DNA from: Blastocladiella emersonii ATCC 22665
Taxonomy: Eukaryota > Blastocladiomycota > Blastocladiomycetes > Blastocladiales > Blastocladiaceae
Length of the DNA: 64,000 bases
Reading direction: 5' to 3'
Assembly: GCA_025594325.1 (NCBI GenBank)
Contig: JANHCV010000006.1
Span: 1,550,001-1,614,000, forward strand
The number at the start of each line of letters is the position of its first letter. The stretch's first letter is position 1. This document shows, piece after piece, positions 56,035 to 64,000 of this stretch. A model generated the notes under the pieces. It was not told the origin of the DNA. It searched no databases and saw only the letters and a list, made by a program, of their open reading frames with translations. A program made the translations under genes and the position numbers.

Positions 56035-59000
56035 CTATATATCGCGAAGCCTGTTGCTCCGCCGCTGCTCATGCAATTCTGGAGCGCGCTTCTGCTCGTG
56101 GGTACGCTTGCGATCCCGCCTTGAGTACTCTTGGTCTCGCGCCTTCTGCTTCGCCTCCTTGTCGCTCTTGATCTGGCGGTACTCTTGCATCGCGTGGCAA
56201 AAGAGCTCCGCGACTCGGGGGTGGTTTTGCGCAACGGTTTGTCCGTGAGCGAACGCGCCCTTGGTCAACACGTCTAGCGCCTGGAGCCGCAGGTCTTCGG
56301 CCACGGCCCGCGGATCAGGGACCATGGCGTCGTACACGCTGTCCGGGATCGGATGGAGAACCCACAGGAGCGCGCTCTGGCGGAGCCGCGAGAGCGCAAC
56401 GTACAGCGACGACCCGTTGATCGATCCAGACGAGCCAGCTGGGCACGGATCCGTCAAGATGATGGCGTTCTTGGTCACGCCTTGGACCCCGTGCACCGTC
56501 ATCGCAAAGGCGGGCACGATTGAGAACTGCTTGACCTTGACCTTTTCGTGGTCCTTGTACTGCTCGTGAGTATTGAAGTTCTTGACCATCTTGGCGCACA
56601 GTGCGCTGGACTCGGGTTTCTTGAGTTCGGTTCGCTCGCGCGACGTCATACCGAAAGTCGTCCGAGTGCATGGCGAGCGGGATGACCGTGTCTGGCCAAT
56701 CGGCCGGCATGCCAGGAAACCGAGGGCCAGGCGGCGCGTCGGGCAGGTCGATCCACACGGTATGCGGCTCCCGCGATAGGCAGTACATGCGCGAGCCGGT
56801 CTCGGTAAACGTCGTGCCCGGAAACCAGTCGATGAGGTGCGCGACGCCGATAGCGCCATTCGCGCACCCCTTCTCGACGCACTGGTTGACCTTGACGCGC
56901 ACTTCCATACCGACAAAGACCTCGAGGATGGTTGGCAAACGAGCGATCGAGTCGGGCTCCTCGGCGAGACGGAACAGGTACCTTTCGCCAATCGGGAGGC
57001 GGACGGTTGCGCCGTTTCTCTCCTTCTTGCGCGTGATGCTGGCCTTGATCTGAAACACGACGCGTTCTGGGTCCGCAGCGGCGAGCCGCGTGTACAGCAG
57101 GTTGAAGGTGTGACGCGTGTAGTTGTCGGGCGCAATGACTGTGAGCCCGCGCGTCTGGAGGATCTTCTTGAGCGCGTTGTTGCCCTGGTCGTCGCTCAGC
57201 TGGCGCAGGCGAGCGGTCGTGCGCGAGTCAAGCAGGCGGCGCAGCTCGTCGGGGGCCTTGTCGAGGCGGAACGCGTCGAGACACCTGCCCCATGATGGGT
57301 CGTTGACGAACTGGTTGCTGCGCACGAGTCGAACGACACGTCGGGCGCGCCAGTACGCGAGCTGGCCCGAGTGCTTGTTTTTTTCGCGCCCGTGGTGTCG
57401 TACGCGAGTAGCCGCTTGAAGAACGAGTCTGGTGCATCGTCGAGCACCTCGGGTAGCTGGAACAGCGCCGTGCCGTTCACTGGTGGAAGCTGCAAATGGT
57501 CGCCGGCGAGCATGACGATGCAGCCGCCAAACGGCTCGTCGCACCGACGCAGGTCGCACATGGAGAACTCGTCGATGATCACGGCGTGACGTCCTTGCCA
57601 CGCGCTGGCGACAGCAGAGTCGGTGCGGATGCGCTTGATGTCGGGGCTGAGACTCTCCCCCTTGAGCGAGAGCTGGAACGCGGCGTGGATGGTGGTACCG
57701 CCAATGTTGGCGGCCGCGATGCCCGTCATGGCCATGACCATCATACACTTTTCGCGGTTCCAGGACGCGAGAAAGTACCGGATCGCGTCAATGACGCGCG
57801 ACTTGCTTGTGCCGCCCGAGCCGGTGAGAATGATTGGCGAGCGATCCTTGATCATGGGCGGAAGCGAGGCGAGAGCTGGTGCGTTTGGCCGGTCGCGGCC
57901 CAACGCAAGCGCGCCTGGATCCGATGACGTGGCGGCCTCGGCGATACCGCTGTCGCCGCCAATTAACGTGGCGATGAGCGGCATGAGGAAGAGCACGAAC
58001 GCGAGGTGCTGCTCCTTGTTCAGGTTGAACTTGAGCGAAACCTGCGCGAGGCTCGCGTACGCAGGCGTGTGCTTGGTGCGCTGCTTCGCCTCCGTCCACT
58101 CCTTGCCGCGAGTCGCGTGGTCAAAGTTGTTGAGCGAGTCCGCAGCCTTCATGACAAGGAACCGCTTGCGCTTCGCTGCAGATTCCGTTGATCTCGCGGC
58201 GAAGGTACCACGCCAAACGTCGGCGGCGGTTACTTCTGGAGCTTCTGGACCGTTCTCAACGACGTTTTTAGGATCGACGCCAATCTGCGACTCGGCAGCA
58301 GCGTCTGACGTGGTTGACGCGCCAATGAGCGGCGACTGCCCGCCTTTCGGAGCGACAGGAGCGGTTCCAGCAGCGGCCGGCGCTGCAGATGCGGCGCTGC
58401 GGTGCTGCGCCAGGAATGCTTTCAGCGTGTTCGCCGAGATGGGCTCCTTGAGCGTCGTCGGTGGGACGGCCGCCTTGACGTCGAACGGGCGCACTCGAGG
58501 GAGGCGCAGGTGGTCGACCAGGTCTGCAGCAGCACCAGGGACCAGCGCGTCGATCACCAGCTTGAAGTTCTGCTCGCTAACGGTGGGCGCGACCTCGGCG
58601 CCAGCACCGTCCATGGCGTTGTCGGCAATGACCGGATCGAGGGCAATGTCCTGCTGCGACTGAGTGAACATGGTTCATTCTGCAGTCGGGTCCTCGTTGG
58701 CGCTCGCCTTGGCGCGCGAGCTTGACGCGTTGCGGTCGCCGTCGCGAGATGGAACGAACAGCTCGCCGCGCTCCTCCTGCGACAGCCCGGCCCAGAGCTC
58801 GGCGTTCTCGCGATCGCGGCACTCACGGTACGCGCGCGCACCGTCGAGACTGAAGTAGTACTCCTGGGCGTACTCGAGGTGGTTGAGCGCAGGGTCGCCG
58901 GGTTGGAGGCCCTCCTTGAACGCCTTGAACTTGGCGATCGCCGAGCCGTTCTCGTCGAGAATGTCGCTCGAGACGCGGAAATGGCGGAGCAGCAGCAGCG

Positions 59001-60539
59001 CCATGCGCGAGTACTTTTTCCTCGGACCCGGGCACGTCGCCAAACTTGCGCGGGTCGGGCATGTGCGGGCCGGCGATTTTGGGCACGACCTCGACGATGT
59101 TCTTGCGCAGCTCGTGCGTCTTGGCCAGCGGGTGGTCGGCCATGAAGGACAGCCTCGTGCCGGGCGGCATGTCGGCAGCTGGTCCGAGTTCTGCTTGCGC
59201 GGGCACGACGCGCCCGCCGTTGACGAGGACCTCGCGCATTTTCGGCGGCATGTTGACGCGCGACCACGAGGAGATAAACTCGTACCACGACAGGTTCTCG
59301 AGCTCGGGCGGGCGGAACACGTAGTCGTGCAGCGCGACGTTGAGCATCGGCTTGCCGTCGACGCTGATGGTGCTCGCGATGCACTCGACATCCTGCTCGG
59401 TCACCTCGCCAGCAGCGACGCCCGCGAGGTCGAGCCACCGCATCGCCTGGTACAGCAGCAGCGGCGCGAACTTGTGCGAGAAGATCCCGGCGGCCGCCGT
59501 GTGCAAGAACAGCGCGGTCATGGTCTCGGTCTCGGGAATCTCCATGGTGTTGCCCGACATGTGGTACGCGAGCGAGAGGAGCTTCTTGTGGCCGCGCGAG
59601 AACGCGTCGTCCTGCGCGTCGAAGCGCTCGAGGCGCGCCTTGAACGCGGCGACGATAGCGGCGTGGTTCTCAATGACCTCGCGCGCCTTGGTCGAGTACT
59701 TGGTCGCGTAGAAGGCCACGAGCGACGTGCCAAACGCCTTGAGGATGCGCAGGTCCACGTTCGAGTGAATGACCTCGCGCCAGAGCGTGCAGAACGTGTT
59801 GAGCCAGCAGCTGATCATGTCGCGCTGCGGCACGAATGTGCCCGGCGGCGAGGTAGACGATGTGGACGGACGCGCGTCAGGTGAAGCGCTGGCCGAAGCC
59901 GCGGTCGCGTCGCCGTCAACGTCCATGGCGTCAGAGGACGCGGTCGGTGAGCTACACGTCAACGTAGAACATGCAGAAACCGTACCCATCCTCAAAACCC
60001 GCAGTGCACGAGAAGAGGACCGAATCGCGCGGGAAACCGTAGCGGCACACTTTGCTGCCGCCGTCCTTGTCCTTGCTGCGACATTTCGTGCAGCTCGCGA
60101 GGTGGTGGTACAGGTGCGTCTGGTTGAGGCGCAGCACCGGCGTCGCCTCGTCGTCCTCCTCGACGACGGCCGTGCAGACCGCCGCACCGCAGATCACCAA
60201 CGCGTCGTCGTCGTCCTCGACCGCCGTGCAGCCCGCCGTTTCGCAAGTCGACGCGACCGTCGCCTCGTCGTCGTCGACCTCGACGCTCTCGACCGCCGTA
60301 CAGCCCGCCGGGCCGCCGGTCGGCTCGTCGGCTGCGTCGTCGGCCGCGTCGTCGTCGTCGTCGTCGACTTCAAGTGCGACAGTCGCGCTCGCGGCGCCCA
60401 TCATCGAGAAGGCGGGCACGACGGATCGCGAGGTCGCGTCGGCCACGGCCGTTCCTGCTGACGCGCCCAAGCGCACGGCCGCCATGTCCGCCAAGGAGGG
60501 CGGTGACGTCGACGAGGACGAGTTTGAGGCGGTCCCCAA
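56035..60539 (-). pseudogene. degenerate Helitron-type PIF1-like helicase (mobile element remnant)
   Basis: Coding region of a rolling-circle (Helitron-like) transposon helicase, broken. Order on -: an Asp-rich start; a Cys-rich segment CTKCRSKDKDGGSKVCRYGFPR near 60100-60020, typical of Helitron proteins; a middle region to about 58680; then the helicase. Walker A reads GSGGTSKS where Ser replaces the Gly before Lys. Walker B is VIIDEFSM, and motifs near AGDHLQLPPV, HGVQGVT and SLYVALSRLRQ follow. Breaks: frameshifts near 59010 and 56650, another at a T7 run (57378-57384), and a TGA at 58675. A 36-nt intron-like piece near 59957-59992 restores one frame. The HUH Rep nuclease is not visible. 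It ends at 56035 in a basic tail (RRSNRLRDI). Confidence 0.75.
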
Positions 60540-61179
60540 GCGCCGCCGCCGCCGCGGCGGCCGCAGTTAACTGAACGACGTCCGTGTTCCTCTCTCCACT
60601 TCCTCCGTTTCCCTCTTTTGTTGTTGCTGTCCTCTCATTCACAATATTTGATTTTTTTTTGTTACTATCACGATTGACTGCAGGCGAGAGAGCTTGGTGG
60701 TGGGAGACTCGGACGCGTTGGTTATATCCCGTGAAACGCGTGAAACACGTGCGTGACGCACGTGGGCCAGGGAGACACGTCAGATCCCAAGGGCGCGCGT
60801 CGGCTAGGCAAAAACAGAGGGTTTTAGCCCTCGACAAGTAGCAGCCAGCTGTTTTGCACAGCGCCGCGAAGCAGTGCGACGCGCTGGAGCGTGACCACGG
60901 AACACTTCTGCGCAATCGCGATAATCGCCTGGATTCGTGCCTCCGTGAGCTGCTTAGCGGCATCAACGTCATCCACGCTCAATTTATTATCATCTTCATC
61001 CAACGGCGAGTGGCAGTTGCAGTCGCGAGGCGAGTGCATCACGCGCAAAACGCTTGGGCCAACTCGTGTACATCGGACGGCACAATAGTTAACCGAATCA
61101 ACAATTAGTTTGCTCGAAATTTTGAATTTATGTCGAACTGATGAACGAGCAATCACAGAAGGCATCGCCTCGACGCCAA
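60540..61179. other. intergenic region upstream of the Helitron remnant
   Basis: About 640 bp containing an AT-rich stretch with a T8 run (60651-60660) and inverted words CACGTGCGTGACGCACGTG near 60748-60766. No gene seen. Confidence 0.4.
60748..60766. repeat. short inverted repeat with CACGTG-like arms
   Basis: CACGTGCGTGACGCACGTG: arms CACGTGCGT and ACGCACGTG are perfect reverse complements around a single central G. It could form a hairpin or be a pair of E-box sites. Confidence 0.6.
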
Positions 61180-63270
61180 CTACACGTCCCAAGCATCATG
61201 TTCGCCAGCAACTTCAATCTCCACCGCAAAGTTTGTTGCGGGATCACAAGCCCAGGCACAAATGTGTTCCACGCTGCGCGCCACAGCCCGAGAATCTCGT
61301 CTCACGTTCGCCGTGAGGTGCCCAATAATCCGCGACGGTCGAGCCGTGAATGGGAGCTTGGTCAGCGCCAGCCAACTCAGCGGGAGAGGAAGCGGGAAGT
61401 GCAGCGTCCAAGGTCCCGCTGGAGAGTGATCCGACGTGATTGGGCCAACCTTGATGGACTCGCTGAAGTGAAGCTCGACCAGCCGTCGCGAGCGGGCAAG
61501 CGTTCTCAGTGACGCGGGCACGACAGCCGAATATTCGTCGTCCTCTGGAAAAAGAATTGGACTGCTCAAGGACAGCGACTTGAGCCACGGCAAAGCAGAA
61601 GGAAGCGCTATTTCCCAAGGCTTGGCGCATCCACACCGAAACGGGCTGATCAGCGGGTTGGGGCAGTTGAAGTGAACATTAGGCGGATGGTGAAGTTTGA
61701 GCTGAACAAGAGAAGCGCATGATTCTAGTAACGCAAGCAAGTCATCCGTCCTTGGCTGCAACTCCAGAGTTTCGATCTGAGCGAGAACATGCGCTGGCCC
61801 ATCGATGGCAAGCAGATTTTTCTTGACATGAACATTGCGAAGCCGGGAGACGGAGTCAGGAAGCGTTATGCACGGGCGATCGCCGAAAGCGCGCGCAATA
61901 TCGCCGCTGAGCCAAGCTGGCCACGTACTAACGAGCGGTACTTCTTTCTGTCGCGGATTCCTGGCCAATTTCGCCTCAATGCAGAGCGTGCAGAGGCTTG
62001 GCATGACGAAAACTCGAAGCATAGCTGCCGCAATTTCTGTTGGAACGGCAAGCGTGACCAGGCAGCCCAGCGTGCGCCCAGGCGAGGGCTGATTGATTTG
62101 GGATGGAGGCACATGAGTAGCGGCCTCCGCAAGGGCGCAGGTCAACGCCATACATGGCTCATGGAGCTTGAGTTCCGTCAGGTTGTGGAAACTCGAAAGC
62201 TTGAACAGGGAGGTGGTCATGCTCGCTTGAGGGCAAGCCGCCAGGGTGAGCGACTTGAGACGCGGAAAACGTTGGTCGGCGACTGCAACCTGGACGTGAC
62301 ACCCGTCAAGAGCGCGAACCTGAGAGTTCGGATCTGGGCCCAAGTGCCCGATAATGGACGTGGCCGAGTCAATATTCAGCGTGAGCGAAGTGAGCTGGAG
62401 GGGAAGCGTCCGCGGCAAGAGCTTGAGCTGATCGGGAGAGATCGACGTGACAACACCACTACGAGGTGAATTCTTAAACCAGTCGTAAGTTGCACCGACG
62501 TCCAGCGTTTTGATTGTGGAATAGGCGGTGAGAAGTGTCCGCATCGTCGCCACGTCCAGATCGAACACGCGCAGTGTGAGGTGCTGAATGACTGGTAGCA
62601 TGAGCGAAAGGTCACGGGCAATGCACAGACGACGAAGGTCGTGCCGCTCCTCGGTCAATCGACACGCAATACCGTCCTTAAGAGTGACTGTGCTTGCTTG
62701 GGAGAAGGTGGAATCGCCGAGCACTGCCAAATCGGTTGCACAGCGCAGTTCCACATCGATCGAGGTGACGCGATCAGCAACGATCCCAAGAAGCTTGCGT
62801 AAGGCCGCCGTCGAGTTATAGCGCTGAAGCATGAAGTGTTCGAGTCGGGTCGCCCGTTGCAGCAGGGAGCACAGCGCAGGGACTGCAGGATAAGACCGAT
62901 AATCCCCACCTTTCGAGACCATGCAGTCGCGGAAGGCCGTGACGGATTGAACGAGCGCAGCATTGAGAGCGAATCCGCGTGATTGAAGGGAGCCGTCCTG
63001 GCCCTTGTTGAGGTATAAACCAGTTCGCGTAAGTGTAAAGATCTTTGAACGAAGCCCGCCTTCCTTGGTCAATACGCAATCTTCGAGTCGGACGTGCTTA
63101 GCAATCTCGGGCATGACGAGATGGAACAGTTCGCGGTGCGCGCGGGCCAAGGCGAGGAGCGATGCATAGTCCTTAGCGCGGCCTCGGTCCGCACGACCAG
63201 TGCAACGGATAATGATTCGCAAGATCTCTGTGGGAAGTTTGCATAGAGTGGGAGCCTGCATTTGATCCAT
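61180..63270 (-). CDS. F-box/leucine-rich protein (family member 3), 696 aa
   Basis: Single exon, ATG at 63270. F-box N-terminus PTLCKLPTEILRIIIRCTG, then the same sequence of blocks as member 2: LARAHRELFHLVMPEIAKHV, LTRTGLYLNKGQDG, ALRKLLGIVADRVTSIDV, IQHLTLRVFDLDVATMRTLL, VRALDGCHVQVAVADQRFPR, LGCLVTLAVPTEIAAAMLRV, and the C-terminal FTARPSRIIGHLTANVRRDS ... EIEVAGEHDAWDV. Intact, with leucine-rich repeats between. Members 2 and 3 are clearly the closest pair and flank the Helitron remnant. Likely SCF substrate receptor, target unknown. Confidence 0.82.
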   Translation of the reverse strand: MDQMQAPTLCKLPTEILRIIIRCTGRADRGRAKDYASLLALARAHRELFHLVMPEIAKHVRLEDCVLTKEGGLRSKIFTLTRTGLYLNKGQDGSLQSRGFALNAALVQSVTAFRDCMVSKGGDYRSYPAVPALCSLLQRATRLEHFMLQRYNSTAALRKLLGIVADRVTSIDVELRCATDLAVLGDSTFSQASTVTLKDGIACRLTEERHDLRRLCIARDLSLMLPVIQHLTLRVFDLDVATMRTLLTAYSTIKTLDVGATYDWFKNSPRSGVVTSISPDQLKLLPRTLPLQLTSLTLNIDSATSIIGHLGPDPNSQVRALDGCHVQVAVADQRFPRLKSLTLAACPQASMTTSLFKLSSFHNLTELKLHEPCMALTCALAEAATHVPPSQINQPSPGRTLGCLVTLAVPTEIAAAMLRVFVMPSLCTLCIEAKLARNPRQKEVPLVSTWPAWLSGDIARAFGDRPCITLPDSVSRLRNVHVKKNLLAIDGPAHVLAQIETLELQPRTDDLLALLESCASLVQLKLHHPPNVHFNCPNPLISPFRCGCAKPWEIALPSALPWLKSLSLSSPILFPEDDEYSAVVPASLRTLARSRRLVELHFSESIKVGPITSDHSPAGPWTLHFPLPLPLSWLALTKLPFTARPSRIIGHLTANVRRDSRAVARSVEHICAWACDPATNFAVEIEVAGEHDAWDV

Positions 63271-63390
63271 GTTGATACATTCGTGTCGAGGTCTCGAGAG
63301 CGAGGACGTTGAGCTGGGCGGTCAGGCGAGATAGCCTGGTTCTAGTGACTCGCTCCTGCCGCGTCCATCACACAACGGATCAATCAATAT

Positions 63391-64000
63391 TCATCGCGAC
63401 AAAACCGCCGACAGCACCGCGGCCTCCTGCCCCTTCTGCGCCGAGTACAGCGTCATGGCGAGGCACCGGAGGACCTTGACGAGGTCCGCGTCGCGGTCGT
63501 CGTCGCGCCACTCTACACACTTCGGTCAGTCTTCGCCCCGCACCGTCAAAAACAACCCATCGCCGTACCGTTGACCCAGTGCCCAATAAGCTGCAGATGC
63601 GCGCCGACCTCGCGCACCACGACCGCGGGCCGGTCGGCGTTGGCCTCGAGGACGACGAGGTACGCGAACAGGAGCGCGCGGCGCGCGACGGCCGAGTGCG
63701 CGGCGGGCATCAGGCTGAGCGCCCAGTCCCATACGTCGCGGACGAGGGTCCATGTTTCGGGAAGGTGGACTACAGGTCCGTTCGTATCAGTTAGATCGCG
63801 GGCGTGATGTGAGCCGATCCACGCAAACGGACGTACCGGTTGTGTACATCACGTTCGCGAGCGCGACGAGCCGCTGCTCGAACACCATCTCGTCCGAGTC
63901 AGCCGTCGCGAGGCCGAGGAGCGGGTAGACGAAGTGCGCGGCGATCCCGGCCATGCGGTTCGCGCGGCCGGCGGGCGGGCGCGAGGGGGTGAGGCGGCGC
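63391..64000 (-). CDS. 3' end of a helical-repeat protein (partial), possibly Tel2-like
   Basis: The gene enters from the right edge. Three exon pieces on -: 64000-63837, 63769-63569 and 63512-63391, with 67- and 56-nt introns (donors GTACGT and GTACGG), both phase 1. The readable part includes AAHFVYPLLGLATADSDEMV, WTLVRDVWDWALSLMPAAHS, VARRALLFAYLVVLEANADR, LQLIGHWVNEWRDDDRDADL and ends AAVLSAVLSR. Helix-turn-helix HEAT-like character, with similarity in style to the C-terminal domain of telomere-length regulator Tel2/TELO2; that is a tentative suggestion only. The 5' part is outside the window. Confidence 0.6.

Noticed and set aside
57378-57384. Programmed -1 frameshift at an A7 run (minus strand) in the helicase
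   Set aside because: Other breaks in the same gene shift the frame in the opposite direction and a stop codon is present, so random indels in a dead element explain it better.

Overview
This is a eukaryotic nuclear window and almost certainly fungal. Genes are interrupted by short introns (mostly 53-98 nt) with CT(G/A)AC-like branch points, GC is high, and the products are typical eukaryotic proteins (kinesin-5, Cdc48, OMA1, PHS1, a Qc-SNARE, a Vts1-type SAM protein). A Kv-type voltage-gated channel and a possible nephrocystin-1-like SH3 protein, usually found in lineages with cilia, point by inference to an early-diverging zoosporic fungus (Blastocladiomycota or Chytridiomycota) rather than a Dikarya yeast. 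Splice donors are unusual: most are GTACGN or GTGCGN, with C at position +4.

Layout. 0-9 kb: the last exon of a PHS1 dehydratase (+), a three-exon kinesin-5 (-), a four-exon membrane protein I do not recognise (-), and an F-box-like protein (-). 9-16 kb: a leucine-rich F-box-like protein (+), the mitochondrial protease OMA1 (+) and a first MATE transporter (+). 15.8-20 kb: an arsenic-detoxification island made of an ArsJ-associated GAPDH (-), the ArsJ permease (-) and the arsenite methyltransferase ArsM (+). ArsJ and ArsM are divergent across 192 bp. 20-24 kb: pyrroline-5-carboxylate reductase (-) and a Vts1-like SAM-domain RNA-binding protein (+). 24-27 kb: three tandem copies of an unknown family (one fragment, one intact, one broken). 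27.4-31 kb: two tandem MATE transporters (-), one with a GA instead of GT splice donor. 31.7-33.7 kb: a divergent pair of tiny secreted eight-cysteine proteins. 34.4-41 kb: Cdc48 (+), an alpha/beta hydrolase (-), an ER thioredoxin-like protein (+) and a syntaxin-8-like SNARE (-). 41-63 kb: a family of F-box/leucine-rich proteins (two pseudogenes on +, three intact genes on -) interleaved with a possible nephrocystin-like gene (-), a Kv channel (+), a DnaJ protein (-) and a degenerate Helitron-type helicase (-). 63.4-64 kb: the 3' end of an unidentified helical-repeat protein (-).

How the genes work together. In the arsenic island, the GAPDH is expected to combine arsenate with glyceraldehyde-3-phosphate to give 1-arseno-3-phosphoglycerate, ArsJ to export it, and ArsM to methylate arsenite, so both oxidation states would be covered. 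All three genes carry introns, so they are resident fungal genes and not bacterial contamination. Most other genes are housekeeping and packed tightly; several convergent pairs are only 44-150 bp apart. The accessory parts are the F-box/LRR family, the tandem unknown family, the MATE duplicates, the eight-cysteine secreted pair and the Helitron remnant.
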